This document shows positions 1 through 6,006 of a stretch of DNA of 6,610 nt, one piece after another; position 1 is the first letter of the stretch, and each line of letters opens with the position of its first letter. Source of the stretch: JAZLJD01 sp045617725 (GTDB lineage Bacteria; Bacillota; Clostridia; Lachnospirales; Lachnospiraceae); assembly GCA_045617725.1 (NCBI GenBank), contig JAZLJD010000072.1:1-6610 (forward strand), given 5' to 3'. The position numbers and the translations under genes were made by a program. The notes beneath the pieces were generated by a model, which did not search any database, was not told the origin of the DNA, and saw only the letters and a list, made by a program, of their open reading frames with translations.

Positions 1-10
1 CAAAACAGTC

Positions 11-45
11 GAATTGCACACTTGCATAAATGCAGTGTCCAATTC
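11..45. repeat. Palindromic hairpin repeat, copy 1
   Basis: GAATTG at 11-16 pairs with CAATTC at 40-45. Inside it, ACACT (18-22) pairs with AGTGT (34-38) and GCAT with ATGC, around an AA loop centre. C17/C39 is a mismatch and T23 is bulged. The right half shares GCAGTGTCCA (32-41) exactly with copy 3 (145-154). It lies outside any credible gene, beyond the leuS terminator, and resembles a dispersed intergenic palindromic element. Family identity is not known to me. Confidence 0.6.
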
Positions 46-91
46 TTCTGTTTTCTGTCCTCCCCGCACTAAGGCGTGGAGGACAAATTGG
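39..91. repeat. Palindromic hairpin repeat, copy 2
   Basis: TGTCCTCCCCGC at 56-67 pairs with GCGTGGAGGACA at 74-85 (11 of 12 pairs) around a 6-nt loop. CCAATT (39-44) and AATTGG (86-91) can extend the stem across an 11-nt bulge. TGTCCTCC (56-63) recurs in copy 3 (128-135). CCAATT overlaps the right arm of copy 1, so the two hairpins compete at their junction. No U-run follows on either strand, so it does not read as a terminator. Confidence 0.6.
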
Positions 92-121
92 GCTCTATGT
101 TTACCTTCCATCTGCTTATGT

Positions 122-160
122 GCCAAATGTCCTCCTGCGCAAGCGCAGTGTCCACTTGGC
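122..160. repeat. Palindromic hairpin repeat, copy 3
   Basis: The apical stem CTGCGC (135-140) / GCGCAG (143-148) is perfect, with an AA centre. The outer stem GCCAAATG (122-129) / CACTTGGC (153-160) has one mismatch. The arms are built from the same words as copies 1 and 2: TGTCCTCC on the left and GCAGTGTCCA on the right. This makes the three hairpins a family rather than chance palindromes. Confidence 0.6.
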
Positions 161-172
161 TCGTTGCCATAA

Positions 173-214
173 CAAAAAAAGACAGCTCCTCCGAATGCGA
201 ATCGGGGGAGCTGT
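173..214 (-). terminator. Rho-independent terminator of leuS
   Basis: Read on the minus strand, a 13-position GC-rich stem (ACAGCTCC... at 214-202 with ...GGAGCTGT at 194-182) has one C·A mismatch and a 7-nt loop. It is followed by C and then seven T (180-174). It begins 57 nt after the leuS stop codon and is in the correct orientation. This is the clearest terminator in the window. Confidence 0.9.
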
Positions 215-270
215 AATAAATGCTTGATATATGTTGGAACTGCCGGAGCCTTCTGAGGTACTGCTGAGGC

Positions 271-2703
271 CTACTTAACTACAATGTTGACAATCTTGCC
301 CTTCACGTAGATTTCTTTCACTATGATCTTGCCTTCCAGGGAGGCCTGAACATTCTGAATATCCTTGGCCTTGGAAATAGCTTCCTCATTGCTGTCCTCT
401 AAGGATACCTCGATGGTACCACGAAGCTTTCCGTTCACCTGAACACCGATTGTTACGGTATCATCCTTGCAGGCTTCCTCATCATACTGAGGCCAAGGCT
501 CGTAAGCAATCGTATCATTGTGTCCGAGTGCTTCCCACATTTCCTCACCGACATGAGGGCAGATGCAGGAGAACATCTTTACAAAGCCTTCTGCGTACTC
601 CTTCGGGCACTTGCCGGCCTTGTAAGCGGCATTCATGAAAATCATCATCTGAGAAATAGCCGTATTGAAACCTAACTGTTCAAAATCAGCGGTAACCTTC
701 TTAACAGTCTGGTTGTAAATCTTCTTAAGAGTATCATCTGCTGCATCCGTGATGCATTCATCATCCGTCATAAAGGTCCATACACGGTTGATGAACTTGC
801 GGGCTCCGACTACACCGTCCTGACTCCAAGGCTTACTTACTTCCAAAGGTCCCATGAACATTTCATAGAGACGAAGTGTATCTGCGCCGAAATCACGAAC
901 GATATCGGAAGGATTGACTACGAATTCAGGGAAACGCTTACCCATCTTGATTCCGTTGGCTCCCAAAATCATACCCTGATGAACCAGTTTCTTGAACGGT
1001 TCTTTTACAGGGCTTAAGCCCTTGTCATACAGGTAACGGTTCCAGATACGGGAATACATCAAATGTCCTACCGCATGCTCGGGACCACCGATATAAAGGT
1101 CAACCGGCATCCAATGCTTTAAGAGTTCCTGACTTGCAAACTCGTTCTCATTGTCCGGATCGATATAACGGAAGAAGTACCAGGAAGAACCTGCGGAGCC
1201 GGGCATGGTAGAGGTCTCTCTCTTGCCCTTGACACCGTTTCGGTCATACTGCTTCCATTCGGTTGCATTCTCAAGAGGTGCCTGTCCGTTCTTGCCCTTG
1301 TAATCCTCAAGTTCAGGAAGAATCAAAGGAAGTTCGGAATCATCCAGAACATGAATCTCGCCATCCTCGCCGTGAACTACGGGAACCGGCTCGCCCCAAT
1401 AACGCTGGCGGGCAAAAATCCACTCACGGAAATGATAATTCACAGTACGTTTGGCAACACCCATCTTCTCAAGTTTCGATGTAATTGCCTCTTTGGCCTC
1501 CTCTACGGTAAGGCCGGTAAACTCTTCGGAATTAATCAGCTTGCAGCCCTTGCCCAGATAGTCCTGCTTCTCAAAGGCGTGTTCGGAGACATCGGCTCCT
1601 TCGATAACCTGAATCATGTCGATATTATGTGCAATTGCATACTCAAAGTCACGCTGGTCATGGGAAGGTACAGCCATAACTGCACCGGTTCCGTAGTTAG
1701 CTAATACGAAATCGCCGATAAACATGCGAACTTCCTTGCCGTTCACGGGGTTGATACAGGTAACACCCTTAAGCTCACAGCCTGACTTGGTTTTGTTGAG
1801 TTCCGTACGGTCCATATCGTTCTTCTTAAGAGTCTCGTCGATATAAGCCTGTACTTCCTCTTTATTCTGAATACGGGGCATCAAATCCTTAACGATCTGT
1901 CCGTCCGGTGCCAATACCATAAAGGTAATACCGTAAATGGTTTCAATACAGGTCGTGTAAATAGAGAACCGGCCGCCGCCTACAATATCAAACTTAACCT
2001 CAACACCGGTGGACTTACCAATCCAGTTACGCTGAATGTCCTTGGTGGATTCGGGCCAGTCGATTTCCTCAAGGCCTTCCAGAAGCTTCTCAGCATAAGC
2101 AGGCTGATTAATAACCCATTGCTTCATGTTCTTACGAATAACGGGATAACCGCCACGCTCACTCTTGCCGTCGATTACCTCATCATTGGACAATACGGTA
2201 CCGAGTTCCTCGCACCAGTTCACCGGCATGTCAATGTATTTGGCATAACCGTCAAGGTATAACTGTTTGAAAATCCACTGGGTCCATTTATAGAACTTGG
2301 GATCACTCGTTGCGATTACCTTGCTCCAGTCATAATCAAAGCCCAGTTCCTTTAACTGCTTTGAGAAAGTCTCAATATTCTTCTGTGTAAATCCGTTCGG
2401 ATGATTTCCTGTAGATACTGCATACTGCTCAGCAGGAAGTCCGAAGGAATCATATCCCATGGGATGCAACACATTAAAGCCCTGCATACGTTTCATACGG
2501 GACATAATATCCGTTGCCGTATAGCCTTCGGGATGTCCTGCATGCAGGCCTACTCCGGAAGGATAAGGAAACATATCCAATGCATAATATTTCGGTTTTG
2601 AAAAATCCCAGACATCCGTCTTAAAGGTCTCGTGTTGAGCCCAGTATGCCTGCCATTTCGGTTCAATTGCTTTCGGGTTATATGCCCTCTCACCGTTCTT
2701 CAT
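271..2703 (-). CDS. leuS: Leucyl-tRNA synthetase (class Ia)
   Basis: Cytoplasmic enzyme that activates leucine with ATP and charges tRNA-Leu; an inserted CP1 domain hydrolyses mischarged tRNA. The product is 810 aa, normal for bacterial LeuS. Visible landmarks, numbered from this start, are: HIGH-type motif HAGH at 54-57; CP1 editing motif TTCIET at 250-255, where TTRPDT is usual; GTGAVMAVPSHDQRD with the editing Asp intact; MPGSAGSSWYFFR at 500-512; GGPEHAVGHLMYSR; and KMGKR at 586-590 in place of KMSKS. The zinc-knuckle region reads WCEELG...SERGG, so most of the usual Cys residues are absent. The frame opens with a TTG at 2724, but ATG at 2703 is preferred because GGGG at 2713-2710 sits 6 nt upstream and the protein then begins MKNGERAYNPKAIEPKW, as LeuS proteins do. 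The stop is TAG, followed by a strong terminator. It is probably transcribed from its own promoter, about 100 nt upstream. Confidence 0.97.
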   Translation of the reverse strand: MKNGERAYNPKAIEPKWQAYWAQHETFKTDVWDFSKPKYYALDMFPYPSGVGLHAGHPEGYTATDIMSRMKRMQGFNVLHPMGYDSFGLPAEQYAVSTGNHPNGFTQKNIETFSKQLKELGFDYDWSKVIATSDPKFYKWTQWIFKQLYLDGYAKYIDMPVNWCEELGTVLSNDEVIDGKSERGGYPVIRKNMKQWVINQPAYAEKLLEGLEEIDWPESTKDIQRNWIGKSTGVEVKFDIVGGGRFSIYTTCIETIYGITFMVLAPDGQIVKDLMPRIQNKEEVQAYIDETLKKNDMDRTELNKTKSGCELKGVTCINPVNGKEVRMFIGDFVLANYGTGAVMAVPSHDQRDFEYAIAHNIDMIQVIEGADVSEHAFEKQDYLGKGCKLINSEEFTGLTVEEAKEAITSKLEKMGVAKRTVNYHFREWIFARQRYWGEPVPVVHGEDGEIHVLDDSELPLILPELEDYKGKNGQAPLENATEWKQYDRNGVKGKRETSTMPGSAGSSWYFFRYIDPDNENEFASQELLKHWMPVDLYIGGPEHAVGHLMYSRIWNRYLYDKGLSPVKEPFKKLVHQGMILGANGIKMGKRFPEFVVNPSDIVRDFGADTLRLYEMFMGPLEVSKPWSQDGVVGARKFINRVWTFMTDDECITDAADDTLKKIYNQTVKKVTADFEQLGFNTAISQMMIFMNAAYKAGKCPKEYAEGFVKMFSCICPHVGEEMWEALGHNDTIAYEPWPQYDEEACKDDTVTIGVQVNGKLRGTIEVSLEDSNEEAISKAKDIQNVQASLEGKIIVKEIYVKGKIVNIVVK

Positions 2704-2713
2704 AATAATCCCC

Positions 2714-2772
2714 GCATTTCGCAATCCGGTATATTTAGCCCTTCACTGCATTGCAGCGAAATGCTACGGATT
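2714..2772 (-). promoter_or_regulatory. Structured leuS leader next to the ribosome binding site
   Basis: Minus strand: GCATTTCGC (2764-2756) is perfectly complementary to GCGAAATGC (2722-2714), which directly precedes the GGGG Shine-Dalgarno (2713-2710). Just outside, AATCCG (2772-2767) is complementary to CGGATT (2728-2723). The order is a-b-a'-b', which allows an H-type pseudoknot or two alternative stems. A small palindrome, CTGCAATGCAG, lies in the loop. No T-box consensus (GGTGGNACC type) is visible. A role in controlling leuS translation is inferred. Confidence 0.45.
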
Positions 2773-2812
2773 ACGACACAAGGTGACGCGTATCTTCTAC
2801 TACGCCACATGC

Positions 2813-2840
2813 ATAATACTCTACCTTTTTTGAAGGCAAA
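2813..2840 (-). promoter_or_regulatory. Possible sigma-A promoter for leuS
   Basis: The -10 candidate is TATTAT (2818-2813, one mismatch to TATAAT). A weak -35, TTTGCC, lies at 2840-2835 with a 16-nt spacer. An overlapping alternative pairs TTGTTT with TAGAGT. Transcription would start near 2806, giving a leader of about 100 nt. The 3' end of the upstream DUF4130 gene has no convincing terminator, so read-through is also possible. Confidence 0.35.
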
Positions 2841-2903
2841 AAACAAGAAGAAATCGTCTTTTCATTCTGTTCCGGAGCGTAAACGCTTCGATTTACAGAC
2901 CAA

Positions 2904-3665
2904 TCACTGATTCATGAACTCTACCGCATGCTTTCTGGACCAAAGCGGCATCAGATTCCTCTGGCACCTGTAATTCTCGCGTTGCTTAATGGCAATGCTC
3001 TCAAAGAATACCTTCCATAAATCCGTATATTCATCGTTCATCTGCTCCGTCTTCAATAGCTCCTCAAATTCCGCAGGATCCAGCGTGCGGTAGTAAAAAT
3101 GTTCATCCCGCATATGGATGACGGCATCCCGGTGAATGTCATCAACAATCATAAAGTGTTCGGAAGGCATACGGTCCTCAAAGATTCCTCCCAGCGCCTG
3201 TACGATTGCATGACGCGGCTCAATATGCGCTATATAAACGCCCTTTCTGACTTCATGGAACCGCGCAAATTCCTGAAAACGGTAAACCTCCTTCGATACA
3301 CGCTCACGAACCCCCAGGAAATCACAAACCTCCCTGTACTGCCGCATGGAGAGTACCGAAGGTCCGTGGTGAAACCCCAAAAGCAGCATCCTGTACATAA
3401 GGTCAAGCGCTGCATCCTCATAGGAAAGTGCCGCAAGTGCAAAGTATTCGTAAAAATCAGATGAAATCCTCGTATGTATCAAATCCATCAGTTTCGCAGC
3501 AAGTTCCGGATCCGGATCGACATGGGTATATTCGTCAAACAGATTCATCTGTTCTATGGGCTCGTAGCAAAGGTACACTTCCTTATTGGGCAAGTGTGAT
3601 GCACAGGCCCTGTACAGGCAGGTCATAATGGAATTGAATTCATGCGTACAACTGAAAATGTGCAT
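2904..3665 (-). CDS. DUF4130 / TIGR03915-type putative DNA metabolism protein
   Basis: A 253-aa protein recognised from its conserved frame. The N-terminus MHIFSCTHEF...MTCLYRACAS matches the family's 'F.CDGSFEGFLTAVYEAYAS' pattern. The centre VSKEVYRFQEFARFHEV (123-139) followed by YIAHIEPRHAIVQALGGIFEDRMP matches the REVHRF...GFlRF...i.P..h.v..la.hFadRf pattern. The C-terminus WKVFFESIAIKQREN (217-231) with CQRNLMP matches the iaiR.N...Q...MP ending. No membrane segment or signal peptide is seen. The family is normally encoded beside a radical-SAM protein (TIGR03916) and is thought to act in DNA repair or modification; biochemistry is not established. No such partner is present here: the neighbours are leuS and an unrelated 173-aa gene. 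The start at 3665 has GGGGG 6 nt upstream. A 20-codon ORF overlaps this start in another frame. Confidence 0.82.
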   Translation of the reverse strand: MHIFSCTHEFNSIMTCLYRACASHLPNKEVYLCYEPIEQMNLFDEYTHVDPDPELAAKLMDLIHTRISSDFYEYFALAALSYEDAALDLMYRMLLLGFHHGPSVLSMRQYREVCDFLGVRERVSKEVYRFQEFARFHEVRKGVYIAHIEPRHAIVQALGGIFEDRMPSEHFMIVDDIHRDAVIHMRDEHFYYRTLDPAEFEELLKTEQMNDEYTDLWKVFFESIAIKQRENYRCQRNLMPLWSRKHAVEFMNQ

Positions 3666-3702
3666 ATCCTACCCCCACCAAATGAAAAAGTACCTTAATC
3701 AT
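3640..3702 (-). CDS. Possible 20-codon upstream ORF overlapping the DUF4130 start
   Basis: AAGGAG (3716-3711) lies exactly 8 nt before ATG at 3702, the best ribosome binding site in this stretch. The encoded peptide, MIKVLFHLVGVGYAHFQLYA, ends at TGA (3642-3640), 23 nt inside the DUF4130 gene in a different frame. It could be a leader peptide that couples translation into the downstream gene. It could also be a chance ORF, or show that the strong site once served a longer frame. No homology is recognised. Confidence 0.3.
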   Translation of the reverse strand: MIKVLFHLVGVGYAHFQLYA

Positions 3703-3766
3703 AAAATTTTCTCCTTCATAATTTGATAAATACCTCGATTTTTATGATAGCCTGAAGGATATTGAT

Positions 3767-4288
3767 TTAGTCCCATAAAGAAGAAAAATACTTGTAGTAA
3801 AACTCCTTCTGTTCTGCCGAATACTTATCCATATGCTCTTTAATATAATTCGCATGCATTTTTTGTTCTGCCGGATCAATCTCTGAATATCTATGGATTA
3901 CAACATTCCCGAGTTTTTCCTCTTCCAGAATGGCTTGAAACAAATCGTCAACACGTTCGCAACGATCATAATAGACATCTTCACTGCTTTCCCAAGAATG
4001 ATCTCTAAGATTTTCCATTCCTTCGCTTGAATCCAAAATATACAAGTACCCTGTCAGCCCTCTATAAAGCAATTCAAGCTGGTTCGGAAATCGTTCAAAA
4101 TAATGTTGTTTTCCATCATCATTACGATACCCCATAGTAACAAATCTATTTTGCTTGTGGCGGCTACATACTAATGCGTAAACCCTGTCACTTGTGAAAT
4201 AGGCTACCTCTTTGCCTGTGGTATGTGATTTCGCATTTGCCTTTATATGGCAAGTCTGCATGTTCAGAACCGTGAAAAAGCATATCAT
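3767..4288 (-). CDS. Uncharacterised protein, probable 'YHGS'-type family, N-terminus likely frameshifted
   Basis: A 173-aa, strongly charged, soluble-looking protein without membrane segments. Conserved-looking blocks are GKEVAYFTSDRVYALVCSRH (25-44), then GKQHYFERFPNQLELLYRG (59-77) with TGYLYILDSSEG (79-90). A helical C-terminal half follows: DLFQAILEEEKLGNVVIHRY and a YYKYFSSLW end. From memory this layout suits a Firmicutes family whose members begin with an LYHGS-like motif reminiscent of ADP-ribosyltransferase-fold proteins; I cannot confirm it. This frame's own N-terminus (MICFFTVLNM) lacks that motif, yet the overlapping frame from ATG 4292 encodes MDDMLFHGSEHADL, so a 1-nt frameshift near 4240-4256 is suspected. 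ATG 4288 has AAAGGGG (4301-4295) 6 nt upstream; ATG 4261 has no such site. The gene follows the XRE gene by 34 nt, probably as one operon. Function unknown. Confidence 0.65.
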   Translation of the reverse strand: MICFFTVLNMQTCHIKANAKSHTTGKEVAYFTSDRVYALVCSRHKQNRFVTMGYRNDDGKQHYFERFPNQLELLYRGLTGYLYILDSSEGMENLRDHSWESSEDVYYDRCERVDDLFQAILEEEKLGNVVIHRYSEIDPAEQKMHANYIKEHMDKYSAEQKEFYYKYFSSLWD

Positions 4289-4292
4289 CCAT
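4188..4292 (-). other. Overlapping frame with LFHGS motif, putative lost N-terminus of the 173-aa gene
   Basis: From ATG 4292 (or ATG 4283) the minus strand reads MDDMLFHGSEHADLPYKGK and continues to TGA at 4190-4188, 34 codons in all. LFHGS at residues 5-9 resembles the start motif of LYHGS/ADP-ribosyltransferase-like proteins. The longer frame resumes a plausible domain (IKANAKSHTTGKEVAYF) at about the same point. Joining the two needs a single-base shift between roughly 4256 and 4240. Whether this is mutation, sequencing error, programmed shift or coincidence is open. Confidence 0.45.
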
Positions 4293-4322
4293 AACCCCTT
4301 TCTTCATTACATATTCCGATAA

Positions 4323-5057
4323 TCAGCCCAACAAAGTTGAAATATTTCTCCATTTTTCCAGATAGTTTTCATCCTCATTGAGCCTTGCCAATTCGGTCAG
4401 ATGAAGCTCAAGCGCCCACAGTAGCGGCTTAATGGCAGCTTCCGCTGTCGCTTTTTTCTCCTCGCCGTCCGGAAGAATTCTTACAAGAGCATTTTCCCTA
4501 GCTTTGTAAAGATTCGGCAACTTATATGCGTACTCCAACGCCTTGTCCGTATCGCCATATCTGTAATAAGCATCGGACAGATTGAAAATAGTCGCGCCTC
4601 TTACTTCAGAATCTTCGCAATATTTCAATATGCGTTCCTGCACTTGTATTGATTCCCAAAGATTTTCCCTTCGCTGTTCATCGGTTCCGGTCAGCCTTTC
4701 CAAAGAGGCGGATAACTGTACCAGCAACAGTGCATTATTAGGGTAAACCTTCAGAGCATTTTTCATAAGTTCGACATTCTCAATATGTCTGCCGCATTCT
4801 CTGTTGACTTTCCACTCCTCGTTGATTTTCTCAAAACTGCTGACTGAAGCAATCTCGTCCATTCCAAGCAGCTCATCCACCGTCACAGAGAAGTAGCCGG
4901 CAATCGCCGGAAGCATCGTTATATCCGGGTAGCCGTCGCCGCGCTCCCACTTGCTGACCGCCTGAAATGATATTCCCAAATGCTTTGCTACCTCTTCCTG
5001 CGTTAAATTCCTTGATATCCGTAAATTCCTGATTCTCTCTCCTATGATTAATTCCAT
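4323..5057 (-). CDS. XRE-family HTH transcriptional regulator with TPR-like C-terminus
   Basis: A 244-aa cytoplasmic DNA-binding protein. Residues 5-65 form a classic Cro/C1-type helix-turn-helix: IRNLRISRNLTQEEVAKHLG, then the recognition helix in ISFQAVSKWERG (29-40), then YPDITMLPAIAGYFSVTVDELLG. Residues from about 85 to 185 are helical with TPR-like spacing (LMKNALKVYPNNALLLVQLS; AIFNL-like SDAYYRYGDTDKALEYAYKL). This architecture often senses peptides or partner proteins in Firmicutes. The start at 5057 is supported by GGAGG 9 nt upstream, a promoter at 5126-5098, and the HTH beginning at residue 5. A perfect GACCGGTC palindrome at the predicted transcription start suggests autoregulation. 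Its stop is 34 nt before the 173-aa gene, so the two are probably cotranscribed and the regulator may control that gene. Some relatives are longer, so a shortened C-terminus is possible. Confidence 0.88.
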   Translation of the reverse strand: MELIIGERIRNLRISRNLTQEEVAKHLGISFQAVSKWERGDGYPDITMLPAIAGYFSVTVDELLGMDEIASVSSFEKINEEWKVNRECGRHIENVELMKNALKVYPNNALLLVQLSASLERLTGTDEQRRENLWESIQVQERILKYCEDSEVRGATIFNLSDAYYRYGDTDKALEYAYKLPNLYKARENALVRILPDGEEKKATAEAAIKPLLWALELHLTELARLNEDENYLEKWRNISTLLG

Positions 5058-5082
5058 TTACAACATCCTCCAAATTGAAATT

Positions 5083-5090
5083 GACCGGTC
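5083..5090. promoter_or_regulatory. Candidate operator palindrome GACCGGTC
   Basis: A perfect 8-bp palindrome located at about +1 to +8 of the predicted XRE transcript and upstream of its Shine-Dalgarno. A second dyad, TTAGATTCTAA (5095-5105), overlaps the -10 box. XRE repressors commonly bind such sites; binding by this regulator is inferred. Confidence 0.4.
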
Positions 5091-5097
5091 TTTTTAG

Positions 5098-5126
5098 ATT
5101 CTAAGGAAAGTCATGCGTATAGTAAA
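5098..5126 (-). promoter_or_regulatory. Promoter of the XRE / 173-aa operon
   Basis: The -35 TTTACT (5126-5121), a 17-nt spacer and the -10 TAGAAT (5103-5098) match sigma-A consensus at 4/6 and 5/6 positions with ideal spacing. Transcription would start near 5091, about 34 nt before the ATG. Confidence 0.6.
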
Positions 5127-5167
5127 TAACCGCATCATAGATGTTATTCCACGAAGAGATGAATAAC
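5125..5167 (-). repeat. Three mutually exclusive complementary arms after the AbiEii-like gene
   Basis: Minus strand: GTTATTC (5167-5161) pairs with GAATAAC (5149-5143), and the same middle arm also pairs with GTTATT (5130-5125). The first and third arms share CGGTTATT. This is an attenuator-like arrangement, but no U-run follows. The XRE promoter -35 begins inside the third arm, so the structure belongs to the 3' end of the toxin transcript rather than to the XRE leader. Confidence 0.4.
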
Positions 5168-5179
5168 CGTTCCGGGCAT
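5144..5179 (-). CDS. Possible 11-codon mini-ORF with a perfect ribosome binding site
   Basis: GAGGAGG (5193-5187) lies 7 nt before ATG 5179, and the peptide is MPGTVIHLFVE. The site starts 6 nt after the toxin stop codon and the stop of the mini-ORF falls inside the middle arm of the three-arm repeat. It may be a leader peptide, or the remaining start of a lost third operon gene. No homology is recognised. Confidence 0.3.
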   Translation of the reverse strand: MPGTVIHLFVE

Positions 5180-5199
5180 GATAATACCTCCTCGGGTAA

Positions 5200-6006
5200 T
5201 CAAGACAAATTATTCAAGCATTCCAATATACGTTCAAATGCCACAGACGCCTTTATTCTCAGCCAATTGTCTTTTCCGCTGTTTTCTACTGATTTAGCAA
5301 AATCCCTATCGTTAAAGACTTTTTTAACTCGTCTCCGGATGTCATCTATATCAATTTCAAACATCCCCGGATCATCAAGAATATACGTATGTATACATTT
5401 AAGCAGTCTTTCAGTATCTACAAATTCCGATAGATAGCAAAGATCGAACACATCCTTAACTCTTCCGGAAAAGGTTCCGAATTTAACAAGTGCCCGAAGT
5501 TTTTCCGCAAATATCTGCTCCTTTGAATTCATAAGCAAACTCACGCCCTCATCATCATGGCAAACATCAAAGCAGAATTCGTCCTGTTCTATTTGTATAT
5601 TCTTATGAACACCAAGATCCATCTTCGTTTTCAGAGAATGGCCTATATCGTCTTTTATCACAACCCAAATACGCTTTCCTCGATATTCTTGTTGGGACAG
5701 TTCCTCTATTTCTCCCACTATCTGCAAAGTTATACCCTCAAGCACGTTTAGTTTCTTAATAAACTCACGAATAGCAGTTTCATCTATAGAGTACTTGATA
5801 AAATCAAAGTCTATATCTCTCGTGGCGCGTCTCACATCACCTGTAATACTGCGCATAACAACTCCACCTTTGATTGTCACATTCCGATTCATTGTGCTTT
5901 CAGAAATCGCTTTTAATACAATATCCTGACACACTCTTGCTTCCGCCAAGAGTTCCGAGTAACCTTCATCGACATATTGTGCCGTCATTTTTCCCAAATC
6001 AGCCAT
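5200..6006 (-). CDS. AbiEii/AbiGii-family nucleotidyltransferase toxin
   Basis: A 268-aa protein of the DUF1814 nucleotidyltransferase-like family, the toxin half of type IV AbiE systems. Family signatures are in order: motif I KGGVVMRS (46-53); motif II TRDIDFDF (62-69) with Asp 64, 66 and 68; motif III TKMDLG (127-132); and the helical motif IV SKEQIFAEKLRALV (161-174) followed by GRVKDVFDLCYL (181-192). All core residues look intact and the length is normal, so it should be active. Known relatives bind NTPs, and mycobacterial MenT relatives add nucleotides to tRNA acceptor stems; the target here is unknown. Its ATG overlaps the antitoxin stop (TAATG, sharing base 6006) and its GAGG ribosome binding site lies within the antitoxin gene, indicating translational coupling. 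It is cytoplasmic with no membrane segments. Confidence 0.9.
   Translation of the reverse strand: MADLGKMTAQYVDEGYSELLAEARVCQDIVLKAISESTMNRNVTIKGGVVMRSITGDVRRATRDIDFDFIKYSIDETAIREFIKKLNVLEGITLQIVGEIEELSQQEYRGKRIWVVIKDDIGHSLKTKMDLGVHKNIQIEQDEFCFDVCHDDEGVSLLMNSKEQIFAEKLRALVKFGTFSGRVKDVFDLCYLSEFVDTERLLKCIHTYILDDPGMFEIDIDDIRRRVKKVFNDRDFAKSVENSGKDNWLRIKASVAFERILECLNNLS

Noticed and set aside
30..227. 65-codon plus-strand open frame
   Set aside because: It runs through the palindromic repeats and the leuS terminator, has no ribosome binding site, and its low-complexity basic sequence simply translates the hairpin words.
1351..1704. 117-codon plus-strand open frame inside leuS
   Set aside because: Antisense shadow of a strongly conserved synthetase gene; no ribosome binding site or recognisable protein.
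2874..2893. AGCGTAAACGCT hairpin after the DUF4130 gene as a terminator
   Set aside because: The stem is only 5-7 bp with one mismatch, and it is followed by CCGGAACAG rather than a U-run.
2725..2903. T-box riboswitch upstream of leuS
   Set aside because: No AGGGTGGNACCGCG-like sequence or terminator/antiterminator pair is visible on the minus strand.
3099..3464. 121-codon plus-strand open frame inside the DUF4130 gene
   Set aside because: Antisense to a gene with clear family motifs; no initiation signal.
3721..3766. Terminator between the 173-aa gene and the DUF4130 gene
   Set aside because: Only a weak imperfect dyad (GATAGCC/GGATATT) without a U-run; also no convincing promoter, so transcript boundaries here stay unresolved.
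271..6006. Functional link between the tRNA-targeting potential of AbiEii relatives and leuS
   Set aside because: The genes are separated by three others and about 2.5 kb, with independent promoters; proximity alone does not support a link.
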